Source of the DNA: Synergistales bacterium
GTDB taxonomy: Bacteria > Synergistota > Synergistia > Synergistales > Aminithiophilaceae
DNA length: 64,000 nt
Assembly (NCBI GenBank): GCA_018433595.1
Contig: JAHDQY010000010.1
Location: forward strand, 1-64,000
Direction of reading: 5' to 3'
Shown here one piece after another: positions 34,191 through 41,416 of the stretch. The notes beneath the pieces are model-generated. The model saw nothing but the letters and a program-made list of their open reading frames with translations. It was not told the DNA's origin and ran no database searches. The translations under genes were made by a program, and so were the position numbers. Position 1 is the first letter of the stretch, and each line of letters begins with the position of its first letter.

Positions 34191-35995
34191 CGCCCTTCTC
34201 CTTTCGCCAGACTCCAGGCTCCGGCATTGCAGTGGGCCTCCCACATGGAGGCGTAGAGTCCCCCTCGGGCCAGCAGGGCCTCGTGGCGCCCTTCCTCGAC
34301 CTTCCTGCCTCCATCGAGGACGACGATGGAGGCGGCCGCCCTGATGGTGGAAAGGCGGTGGGCGATGATGATGACCGTCTTGTCCCGGATCAGCTCTTTC
34401 AACGCCTGCTGCATCCGCTCCTCGTTCTCGGGATCGGCGAAGGCCGTCGCCTCGTCGAGGACGAGGACGGGAGCTCCCTTCAGGATGGCCCGGGCCACGG
34501 CCACCCGCTGCTCCTCCCCTCCGGAGAGGTAGACGCCTCCCTCGCCGATGAGCGTGCCGTATCCCTGGGGCAGCTTCTCGATGAAGGCGTGGCACTGGGC
34601 CGCCCTGGCCGCCGCGTAGACCTCCTCGGGGCCGGCGTCGGGCCTGCCGACGAGGATATTGTTGTAGAGCGTGTCGAAAAAGAGGAAGGTGTCCTGGAAG
34701 ACGAAGGAGACGGTCTCCATGAGGTCTTCCGTTCTCATTTTCCTGATGTCGACGGCGCCGATGAAAATGGCCCCTCCGTCGACGTCCCAGAAGCGGGGGA
34801 TCAGATTGGCTGCCGTCGACTTGCCTGATCCCGAGGGGCCGACGAGGGCCGTGACGGCTCCCTGACGGGCCCGGAAGGAGAGGTGCGAAAGGGCCTCGAC
34901 GCGGGAGCCCTCTTCGGAGGCGCCGTAAGAGCCGTAGGAGAAGGAGACGTCGTCGAAGACGACGTCGTAGGCCGTCGGGACGGTCGGCTCCGCCGGCTCG
35001 GCCAGGGCCGGCTGGGCGAAGAGGGCGTCGATCCGCTCCACCCCCTCGGAAATGTCGCGGAGCGTCGAGGAGAAGTACATGACCTTGTAGAGGGGGGATG
35101 CCAGGCCCGGAACCATGACGAGGAAGAAAAGAAGCGTCAGCCCCAGCGAGAGATCCTGCGGACGGCGGCTCAGAAGGAGGACGCCGACGGGGAGGACGAA
35201 GGCCAGAAGGGAGGTCAGGAGGGTCCTGAAAAGGATGAATCCGTTCTGGAAGATATCGCTGAAGCGCGTCGCCAGGCGGCTGTAGTCCACCATGTCCTGG
35301 TGGAAGCGGCGGAAGGAGCGTACGGTGCGGCCGAAGAGCTTGACGGCGGCCATGCCCCGGACGTACTGGATGGCCGAGGCGTTGATCCTTTCCAGGGCGT
35401 CGTAGTAACCCTTCGTCAGCGTCTTTCCCCGGTCGCCCGCCATGGGGCGGAGGAGGACGAGGAAGCCCAGGGCCACGGCGGCCAGACAGGCCAGAGTGAT
35501 GGCCGGGCTGAGGGAGACCATCGCCGAGGCCATGATGGCGATCGTCGCCGTCACCCCCACCAGATCGGGGATCTTGTGGGCCACGAAATTCTCGATCTTC
35601 TCCACGTTCTGCTCCAGCGTCTTCTTCACGGCTCCCGTCGACGTCCGCGAGAGGTAGCCCAGGGGGAGGCGGCCGACGTGCTCGGCCAGCCTCACCCTCA
35701 GCCCGTAGAGGATGCGGAAGGCGGCGACGTGGGCGGCCATGGAGCCGGCGTAGAGGAAGAAAAGAGAGGCGGCGAGACCGGCGAGGGCGACAAAGGCCCA
35801 GTGCGTCATGAGAGGGCCGTCGATCCGGCTTGGATCCTCTGCCTTGGCCAGCAGTTCGGCCAGAATGTGGTAGACCGACAGATAGGGAGTCAGGGCGCAG
35901 GCGGCGCTGAGGGCCGCCAATCCGCCGGAGAGGACGAGAAGCTCCCTTTTCTCCCCGGCGATCTCCAGGAGTCTGCCGATGCCCTGTTTCTTCAT
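34187..35995 (-). CDS. ABC exporter, fused permease-ATPase (first half-transporter)
   Basis: 602 residues with an N-terminal six-helix membrane domain. The ATPase domain contains Walker A GPSGSGKST, signature YLSGGEEQRVAVARAI (with EEQ in place of the usual QRQ-type wording) and Walker B VLVLDEATAFAD. In Walker B the residue after the catalytic Glu is the family norm, so ATP hydrolysis appears possible. ATG 35995 overlaps the stop of the methyltransferase gene. Four genes, TetR-methyltransferase-ABC-ABC, lie on one strand with overlaps. Confidence 0.88.
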   Translation of the reverse strand: MKKQGIGRLLEIAGEKRELLVLSGGLAALSAACALTPYLSVYHILAELLAKAEDPSRIDGPLMTHWAFVALAGLAASLFFLYAGSMAAHVAAFRILYGLRVRLAEHVGRLPLGYLSRTSTGAVKKTLEQNVEKIENFVAHKIPDLVGVTATIAIMASAMVSLSPAITLACLAAVALGFLVLLRPMAGDRGKTLTKGYYDALERINASAIQYVRGMAAVKLFGRTVRSFRRFHQDMVDYSRLATRFSDIFQNGFILFRTLLTSLLAFVLPVGVLLLSRRPQDLSLGLTLLFFLVMVPGLASPLYKVMYFSSTLRDISEGVERIDALFAQPALAEPAEPTVPTAYDVVFDDVSFSYGSYGASEEGSRVEALSHLSFRARQGAVTALVGPSGSGKSTAANLIPRFWDVDGGAIFIGAVDIRKMRTEDLMETVSFVFQDTFLFFDTLYNNILVGRPDAGPEEVYAAARAAQCHAFIEKLPQGYGTLIGEGGVYLSGGEEQRVAVARAILKGAPVLVLDEATAFADPENEERMQQALKELIRDKTVIIIAHRLSTIRAAASIVVLDGGRKVEEGRHEALLARGGLYASMWEAHCNAGAWSLAKGEGR

Positions 35996-36837
35996 GGTCT
36001 GTTCCCCTCTTTTCGGGAAAGATCGTTGAAGTCGATGTGGACGATGTGGCTCGACATGGCCCGCCTTAAGGCCGGGATGTGGCGGAAGAGCCTCATCCAG
36101 CGCCATCGCGGAACGGCATAGTCGTAGTAGTTCCATTTTCCGAGGAAACGGATGGCCTCGGACCAGTCGGCGACCGACTCGGGGTTATCGGGTCCCCAGA
36201 GGAACTCCAGGCCTTTGCCGACCTTGGAGAGGGAGTCGTGCCATCGCGCCTTGCCGACGACGAAGGGGGCCGTCGTCTCGAAGAGCATCTCGCCTTTCGG
36301 GAAGCGTCGCGCCAGCTCGACGAAGAGGGAACGGACCTGCTCCTCGGGGAAATACATGAGGAGCCCTTCCGCGATGAAAAGCAGGGGTTTTTCTGCGGCG
36401 CCGATCTCGTCCATCCAGGAGAAGTCGAAGACCGACCTGGCGATGAAACGTCGCCTCTCGGTCTCGCGGAAGAACCGTCGCCGCCTCGCGATCCCCTCGG
36501 GAAGGTCCAGGTCGTACCAGTCGATCGCCTCGGCGCCGAGCCTCTCCATGCGGGTGTCCAGCCCGGCGCCGAGGTTGACGACGGCTCCGTCGGGATGGGC
36601 GTCGATGAAGCGTTTCGTCTCGCCGTCGAGAATCATCGAACGGACGGCCACGCCCAGCTGCGACTTCCAGCAGGGCTGGAAGACCGAGAAATCGTAGTCG
36701 ATCTGCCTGACGATCTCGACGGCCCTGGAATCCCTGAAGAGCCCGTCCTCTCGGGCCGTCTCGGCGGCCTTGGCCCAGAGGGTGATGAGCATCGTCTCCG
36801 GCATTCCCTCCGTCGGGGGCGCTCCGTCCTTGTTCAT
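35992..36837 (-). CDS. TcmP/LCM-family O-methyltransferase
   Basis: A class-I SAM methyltransferase of the leucine carboxyl methyltransferase (PPM/TcmP) family. It shows VVNLGAGLDTRMERLG near residues 87-102, WYDLDLPEGI near 108, and LFIAEGLLMYFPEEQVRSLF near 152-171. These enzymes O-methylate carboxyl groups of small molecules such as polyketides. Its location between a TetR regulator and an ABC exporter suggests that it modifies a compound to be exported. Start at ATG 36837, three bases after the TetR stop codon. Confidence 0.85.
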   Translation of the reverse strand: MNKDGAPPTEGMPETMLITLWAKAAETAREDGLFRDSRAVEIVRQIDYDFSVFQPCWKSQLGVAVRSMILDGETKRFIDAHPDGAVVNLGAGLDTRMERLGAEAIDWYDLDLPEGIARRRRFFRETERRRFIARSVFDFSWMDEIGAAEKPLLFIAEGLLMYFPEEQVRSLFVELARRFPKGEMLFETTAPFVVGKARWHDSLSKVGKGLEFLWGPDNPESVADWSEAIRFLGKWNYYDYAVPRWRWMRLFRHIPALRRAMSSHIVHIDFNDLSRKEGNRP

Positions 36838-36840
36838 GGC

Positions 36841-37467
36841 TCAGGCCTCCTTCTCTTCCGATCCCTCCCGGGGGGCGAGCCCTCTCCTGATGACCGACGT
36901 GATCTGGTCCAGATAGGCGTCGTCGGAGATCGGATCGTAACTTCCCTGCCGGACATGTTCCTCCATGTGGCCTCGAAACTCCCACCAGACGTGGACGGCG
37001 CCGCTGATCAGGGCCGTTATGGCCAGCGGGGAGATGTCGTCCCGGATCTCTTGCCGTCTCTGGGCCTCGACGAGGGAGGCGCGGTACCAGCGGTGGATCT
37101 CCTCTTCGCCGCCCCAGGGGGCGTCGTCGCCTGCCAGGCGTCCCCAGTTGGCGATCCTGACCATCGTCGGATTGTCGTGGTAGAAGGCGAAGGCCGCTTC
37201 GATCATGGTCTCGACGAAGGCTCCGGCCGCACCCTTCGGAACGAAGGTCCCGCCCAGGTCGGCCTGCCAGCGTCTCACGATGGCGTCTTTGACGGCCTCG
37301 CAGAGCCCCTCCTTGCTCTGAAAGTGAAAGAGAATCAGCGGTCCCGACAGGCCGCTCCGCTCGGCCACCTCCCGAATCGTCGTCCCGTCGAAGCCCTTTT
37401 CGGCGAAAAGCTCCTCAGCCGCGCTGAGAATCCTCCTCTTCGTTTCCTCTCCGTCTCGCGCCGCCAT
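36841..37467 (-). CDS. TetR-family transcriptional regulator
   Basis: N-terminal helix-turn-helix: RILSAAEELFAEKGFDGTTIREVAERSGLSGPLILFHFQSK over residues 12-52, the TetR hallmark. The C-terminal ligand domain is unlike common subfamilies. 208 residues. It heads the methyltransferase-ABC group and probably represses its own promoter, where a palindrome is found 34-49 bases upstream. The ligand is probably the exported or methylated compound. Confidence 0.92.
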   Translation of the reverse strand: MAARDGEETKRRILSAAEELFAEKGFDGTTIREVAERSGLSGPLILFHFQSKEGLCEAVKDAIVRRWQADLGGTFVPKGAAGAFVETMIEAAFAFYHDNPTMVRIANWGRLAGDDAPWGGEEEIHRWYRASLVEAQRRQEIRDDISPLAITALISGAVHVWWEFRGHMEEHVRQGSYDPISDDAYLDQITSVIRRGLAPREGSEEKEA

Positions 37468-37500
37468 GACCTCCCTCCTTCGTGATCCCTGGTCCGGGCA

Positions 37501-37544
37501 TACTGATCACTCAGTAAGTTTGACACATAAAACAAAGTTGTCAA
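37501..37544 (-). promoter_or_regulatory. TetR operator and promoter
   Basis: TACTGATCACTCAGTA (37501-37516) has perfect six-base arms, TACTGA and TCAGTA. Leftward, a -35 TTGACA lies at 37544-37539, and the palindrome falls just downstream where the -10/start should be. Between here and 37745 only hairpin-forming GC-rich sequence is seen, near 37577-37618. Confidence 0.65.
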
Positions 37545-37745
37545 CCCCCCACGGCTTCCCCAAATCGACAGGCTCGTGCATCACGCCGCAGGTGTGATGC
37601 GGTGGCGGGTTTTTTGGCCCCGCCGTCGCGTCACGGTGGCGCCCAAGGGGAGCCGTTACCGTTTCGTGCTTATTTGAAGGGGACTTCTTGAAGAGGAGGA
37701 TGGTATCATAAGAAAATATAAAGAGAATAAGAGGGAGTGATTCCG

Positions 37746-38900
37746 TTGGCGATCTACCTCAACAACGCCGCTACGACCTGGCCCAAGCCGGAACCGGTGG
37801 CGAAGGCGATGTACGACTTCCTTCTCTCCGGAGGGGCCAACCTGGCTCGGGGCTCGGCCTCGCGTCGCGACCTTCAGACGCTGGACCTCGTCGGCGACGT
37901 CCGGGAGCGGCTGGCCCGCTTTCTCGGCGGCCACGAAAAGGCCGACCCCCGCTACGTCACCTTCGCTCTCAACGTGACGGAGGCCCTTAACGTCATCTTC
38001 AAGGGATTTCTGAGACCGGGGATGAAGGTCGTCACCACGTCGATGGAGCATAACGCCGTCATCCGCCCCCTGCGCCGCCTTGAAGCGGAAGGGGTGGAGC
38101 TGACGATCCTTCCCTGCGACAAGACGGGCCGCCTCGAACCCCGCCTCTTGCAGGAACGTCTCCGGGAGCCTGCCGACCTTTTCGTCCTTTCCCACGCCAG
38201 CAATCTCTGCGGAACCGTCCAGGATCTGGAGTCTCTGGCGGAGGTCTGCCGCCGTCACGGCGTGCCCCTCGTCGTCGACGCGGCTCAGACGGCCGGGCTG
38301 CTTCCCCTCGATGTCGCCTCGCTCGATGTGGCGGCTCTCTGTTTCACCGGCCACAAGGGGCTCCTGGGGCCTCAGGGGACGGGAGGCATCGTCTGGCGCC
38401 CCGATTTCGCGCAGAAGTGCCGCCCCCTCGTCGAAGGAGGGACGGGAAGCCGCTCCCACGAGGAGAGGCAGCCGGAGATGCTGCCCGACAAGTTCGAGTC
38501 GGGAACGCCCAATCTCCCCGGCCTGGCCGGCTTGCGGGCGGCCCTGGTCTGGCTTGAAGAGGAGGGGATCGAAGCGGTGCGGCTCCGCGAGGAACGCCTC
38601 GGCTCACGCCTTCTCGACGGGCTCAAGGCCCTCCCGGGAGTGACGCTCTACGGCCTTGCCGGAATGGAGGGGCGTCTTCCCGTCTTCGCTCTCAATCTGA
38701 AATCCCTCGACAACGGAACCCTGGCCGGCGAGCTGGCCGAGCGCTGGGGGATCGAAACCCGTCCCGGCCTGCACTGCGCCCCTCTGGCCCACAGAACCGT
38801 GGGCAGCTTCCCCGAAGGAGCCCTCCGTCTCTCTCCGGGCTGCTTCAACGCCGAGGAAGAGATCGATCTCTGCCTGGAGGCGCTGAAAAAGCTGGCCTGA
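37746..38900 (+). CDS. Cysteine desulfurase-family protein, copy 1 (TIGR01977-like)
   Basis: Class-V PLP enzyme that takes sulfur from cysteine, or selenium from selenocysteine. The PLP lysine is K204 in FTGHKGLLGPQG, the catalytic loop cysteine is C344 in GLHCAPLAH, and VDAAQTAG plus DKFESGTPNLPGLAGL are family marks. TTG 37746 is chosen because it aligns with the start of copy 2 and follows GGGAG by eight bases. The 384 residues are full length. Its paralogue at 39815 is clearly similar throughout. Members of this branch often neighbour selenium and DUF3343 genes, as here. Confidence 0.88.
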   Translation: MAIYLNNAATTWPKPEPVAKAMYDFLLSGGANLARGSASRRDLQTLDLVGDVRERLARFLGGHEKADPRYVTFALNVTEALNVIFKGFLRPGMKVVTTSMEHNAVIRPLRRLEAEGVELTILPCDKTGRLEPRLLQERLREPADLFVLSHASNLCGTVQDLESLAEVCRRHGVPLVVDAAQTAGLLPLDVASLDVAALCFTGHKGLLGPQGTGGIVWRPDFAQKCRPLVEGGTGSRSHEERQPEMLPDKFESGTPNLPGLAGLRAALVWLEEEGIEAVRLREERLGSRLLDGLKALPGVTLYGLAGMEGRLPVFALNLKSLDNGTLAGELAERWGIETRPGLHCAPLAHRTVGSFPEGALRLSPGCFNAEEEIDLCLEALKKLA

Positions 38901-38920
38901 ACCTCGCAGGCGGAGGCGGC

Positions 38921-39232
38921 TTAGAGGAAGCGGAAGCGGTACCGTCCCAGCCCCTCGACGTGGAAGAGGTAATCGCCCTTGTCGGTGGGCGTCTTTTTCA
39001 GGTTTTCCAGGACTTCCCTGGAGATCCAGCAGGTCATGGCCTCGACTCCTTCGACGCGAAAGGCTTCGAAATCGGCCGTCTCCTGCATTTCAGGCTTGCC
39101 TCGAAGGCCCGACGGGCCTTTGAAGGCCGTTCATCACCCGGCGATGATCGTCGCCCAGACGATTCGGAAATCGCCGCCCTGTCTTGTCACCTCTTCGATC
39201 CAGTAAGGCGAAGTGATGCGGATGCTCTTCAT
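38921..39232 (-). CDS. Candidate selenoprotein with adjacent Sec-Sec (HesB-like / CC/Se-motif family)
   Basis: Reading from ATG 39232 (after GGAGGTG) gives MKSIRITSPYWIEEV, then after IIAG two consecutive TGA codons (39136-39134 and 39133-39131, residues 33 and 34). The same frame then runs uninterrupted for 69 more codons (GKPEMQETADFEAF, GVEAMTCW) to TAA at 38921. If TGA is read as selenocysteine the product is 103 residues. Its layout, a beta-rich start, a UU pair, GKP, then an FxVxGV strand, fits small IscA/HesB-like (seleno)proteins in which CC is replaced by Sec. A hairpin with a GUC loop lies 10 bases past the second TGA. Sec machinery lies outside the window, so decoding is inferred. 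Confidence 0.72.
39104..39120 (-). promoter_or_regulatory. SECIS-like hairpin following the double TGA
   Basis: On the coding strand AAGGCCC-GUC-GGGCCUU forms a perfect 7-bp stem with a three-base loop starting in G. It begins 10 bases after the second UGA, placing the loop 17 and 20 bases after the two UGAs. This agrees with the general bacterial SECIS rules as I know them (stem, small loop with early G, about 16-37 bases away). Competing pairings of GGCCUU exist nearby. Confidence 0.55.
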
Positions 39233-39330
39233 AGGAGGCACCTCCATGATGACTATGTGGTCAGCAAGGCACATAAAGCCTGACAAAAAAAGGACCCGAC
39301 GGCAAGAGCGGCGAGGGAGGCCCCGACTTA

Positions 39331-39648
39331 TTAGGAGCCCTCCAGCTGCCGCAGGTTTTCGAGGGTGTCCTGGCGGATGGCTCCGTTGAGGCAGGTGAGG
39401 AGCCGTCCCAGGCAGCTGAGGACGAGGGAGTAGTAGACGTTGAGGCCTTCCTTTCGGTCGGAGATGACGCCGGCGTTGCGCAGGACGGCCAGGTGCTTGC
39501 TGATCGTCGTCCTGTCGCAGGGGAACCACTGGGCGATCTCACAGACGCAGCGTTCCCCCTCCATGAGCCGTTCGGCGATGGTCAGTCGCACGGGGTGGGA
39601 GAGGGCCTTGAAGATGGTCACCTTGCGTTCCAGCAGATAGTCGCTCAA
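39331..39648 (-). CDS. ArsR/SmtB-family metalloid-responsive repressor
   Basis: A 105-residue winged-helix repressor. The metal site of the ArsR type is present as ERCVCEI with C34 and C36. The recognition region reads RTTISKHLAVLRNAGVISDRKEG. As(III) or Sb(III) binding to such cysteines releases DNA. TTG 39648 follows GGAGG by eight bases. A palindrome lies upstream in its promoter, and an identical-type palindrome precedes the arsenic group at 32.4 kb, so this protein probably controls both. It is followed by the selenoprotein candidate on the same strand, 98 bases away. Confidence 0.9.
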   Translation of the reverse strand: MSDYLLERKVTIFKALSHPVRLTIAERLMEGERCVCEIAQWFPCDRTTISKHLAVLRNAGVISDRKEGLNVYYSLVLSCLGRLLTCLNGAIRQDTLENLRQLEGS

Positions 39649-39681
39649 GGACAGAACCTCCTTTTCGATTCAGTTGACGAC

Positions 39682-39699
39682 TGTGACCATATTACCACA
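39682..39699. promoter_or_regulatory. ArsR-type operator in the arsR/desulfurase-2 divergent region
   Basis: TGTGACCATATTACCACA; the right half-site is identical to that at 32362-32379 and the left half differs at three bases. It includes a leftward TAATAT usable as the arsR -10. It lies 116 bases before desulfurase copy 2 and may influence it as well; that gene has a candidate -10 TATGAT at 39762-39767. Confidence 0.7.
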
Positions 39700-39814
39700 G
39701 TGGATCGACACTTCCTGCTTCAGCTTCTCTGTCGAGGCGTCACAATTTTCAATGAAAGTGCTATGATCAACCGAACCCATCTTAAGGTGTTAAAAGTTAA
39801 AGGGAGGCGGTCTT

Positions 39815-41002
39815 TTGGCTATTTATCTCAACAACGCTGCCACGACGTGGCCCAAGCCGGAGCCTGTAGCAAGGGCGATGTACGATTTTCTTATCTCCGG
39901 GGGAGCAAACCTGGCCCGAGGTTCGGCGGCACGGCGTGATCTCAAGACATTTAATCTTGTCGGGGATCTTCGAGAGAGAGTCGCGACCCTCTTCGGCGGG
40001 TACGAGGGTGGCGACCCCCGCTACGTAACCTTTACCTCCGGCGTGACGGAGGCCCTCAATATTGTCCTCAAAGGCTACCTCAGGCCCGGCATGCGCGCCG
40101 TTACGACATCCATGGAACACAACTCCGTCATCCGCCCCCTCCGGCGTCTTGAGGCTCAAGGCATGGAGCTGACGATTCTCCGCTGCGACGGAAAGGGGCG
40201 CCTTGATCCTCTTGTCCTTAAACGACGTCTCGAAGAGCCTGCCGACCTTTTCGTTCTTGCCGGCGCCAGCAATCTCTGCGGCGCCATTCAGGATCTGGAA
40301 GCCGTAGCCGAGATTTGCCGGGAACGAAAGGTGCCCCTTGTGGTCGACGCGGCTCAGACGGCGGGGCTTCTCCCTCATGATGCCGAGTCGCTGAATTTGG
40401 CGGCTCTGTGCTTCACGGGCCACAAGGCGCTTCAGGGGCCTCAGGGGACGGGAGGCATCGTCTGGCGGCCTGATTTCGCCCAAAAATGTCTTCCCCTCGT
40501 TGAAGGAGGCACGGGAAGCCGCTCCCACGAGGAACATCAGCCCGACGTGCTGCCGGACAAATTTGAGTCGGGGACGCCGAACCTCCCTGGTTTGGCCGGA
40601 CTCGGGGCGGCTCTGGAGTGGCTTGAAACCGAAGGGATCGACAAGGTGCGCCGTCGGGAGGAATCCCTCGGCGAACGCCTCCTCGAGGGACTTAAGGAGC
40701 TGCCGGGGGTGAGTCTTTACGGTTCGTCGGAGATGGAAGGCCGTCTTCCCGTCTTTACCCTTAATCTGAAGAACTTCGATAACGATGCCCTTGCCTGCGA
40801 GCTGGCCCGGCGCTGGGGGATTGAGACACGCCCCGGCATTCACTGTGCCCCCCTGGCTCACCAGACCTTGGGGAGCTTTCCGCAGGGTGCGTTGCGCCTC
40901 TCGCCGGGCTACTTCAACACGGAGGAGGAAATCGAGGTCTGCCTGGAGGCCCTGAGAGAGCTGGCAAGCCCAAAGACGGCCACCTTGCGTTCCGGCAGAT
41001 AG
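39815..41002 (+). CDS. Cysteine desulfurase-family protein, copy 2
   Basis: Full-length paralogue of the gene at 37746, with the same K204 and C344 positions and nearly the same motif set (VDAAQTAGLLP, FTGHKALQGPQG, GIHCAPLAHQT). Starts at TTG 39815 behind GGGAGG. Its last 11 residues (SPKTATLRSGR) are absent from copy 1 and are encoded by antisense of an arsR remnant, showing that the 3' end was joined to foreign sequence. Probably active as a sulfur or selenium donor for the neighbouring genes; divergent from arsR. Confidence 0.88.
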   Translation: MAIYLNNAATTWPKPEPVARAMYDFLISGGANLARGSAARRDLKTFNLVGDLRERVATLFGGYEGGDPRYVTFTSGVTEALNIVLKGYLRPGMRAVTTSMEHNSVIRPLRRLEAQGMELTILRCDGKGRLDPLVLKRRLEEPADLFVLAGASNLCGAIQDLEAVAEICRERKVPLVVDAAQTAGLLPHDAESLNLAALCFTGHKALQGPQGTGGIVWRPDFAQKCLPLVEGGTGSRSHEEHQPDVLPDKFESGTPNLPGLAGLGAALEWLETEGIDKVRRREESLGERLLEGLKELPGVSLYGSSEMEGRLPVFTLNLKNFDNDALACELARRWGIETRPGIHCAPLAHQTLGSFPQGALRLSPGYFNTEEEIEVCLEALRELASPKTATLRSGR

Positions 41003-41060
41003 TCGCTCAGAGATCTCATCTCCTTCTGAGTGGAAACTGTGACCATTTTGCCACATTTGC
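40974..41060 (-). pseudogene. arsR 5' remnant with its operator
   Basis: The leftward sequence matches the intact arsR start region: coding for LSDYLPERKV (intact gene: MSDYLLERKV), its ribosome site and the operator TGTGACCATTTTGCCACA (41038-41055). Similarity stops inside desulfurase copy 2. It is the footprint of a second arsR copy removed by deletion or recombination; the operator may still bind ArsR. Confidence 0.75.
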
Positions 41061-41092
41061 AGAAAAAAAGACATCTCTTCTCCGGAGGTGTT

Positions 41093-41129
41093 CCTCCCGA
41101 GGAATCCCTTGGCGGGGCTTCTCGGGAGG
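41093..41129. terminator. Hairpin between desulfurase 2 and DUF3343 gene
   Basis: CCTCCCGAG (41093-41101) pairs with CTCGGGAGG (41121-41129) over a 19-base loop, between convergent genes. No clear T-run, so moderate confidence. Confidence 0.45.
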
Positions 41130-41146
41130 AGACGATCCGGGCCCTC

Positions 41147-41416
41147 TCAGGAGGAGGGAGTTCCTGCCTCTTTCGGAGTCCTCTCCCGGACGAAAGAGGC
41201 ATTGACGGAGACGGAGCGGGCCGCCTCGCGGACGGCCTCCTCCTCTATCGAGGGGAACCGGAGGGCCAGGCCGCAGCTTTTCGAGAGATGGCGCGGCGTG
41301 GGGCAGAGGGAGTGGCCGACGTCGAGCCGTCTCAGGGCGCCGGAGAGGCGCATGCCGTCCGAGGTCGTTTCGAAGAGGGCGTAGACCCAAAAAGAGGGGG
41401 AAGCTTCTTCGGTCAT
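41147..41416 (-). CDS. DUF3343 protein, putative Se/S carrier
   Basis: An 89-residue protein with the DUF3343 pattern: an N-terminal strand (VYALFETTSDGMRLSGALRRL), then CPTPRHLSKSCGLALRF near residues 37-53 with two cysteines. The family is annotated as a putative selenium/sulfur carrier because it resembles YedF/TusA and travels with cysteine desulfurases. ATG 41416 overlaps the reductase stop (ATGA), so the two are co-translated. With the desulfurase pair and candidate selenoprotein next door, a chalcogen-relay role is likely but unproven. Confidence 0.85.
   Translation of the reverse strand: MTEEASPSFWVYALFETTSDGMRLSGALRRLDVGHSLCPTPRHLSKSCGLALRFPSIEEEAVREAARSVSVNASFVRERTPKEAGTPSS

Noticed and set aside
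37570-37640. GC-rich paired sequence before desulfurase copy 1, considered as a riboswitch or tRNA
   Set aside because: It forms simple hairpins (GCATCAC/GTGATGC and GGCGGG/CCCGCC) but no riboswitch core, acceptor stem or anticodon arm could be fitted.
39134-39232. The selenoprotein candidate treated as a 32-codon peptide ending at TGA
   Set aside because: The same frame continues coherently for 69 codons after TGATGA, and the downstream ATG has no ribosome site, so a short peptide plus separate gene is less likely.
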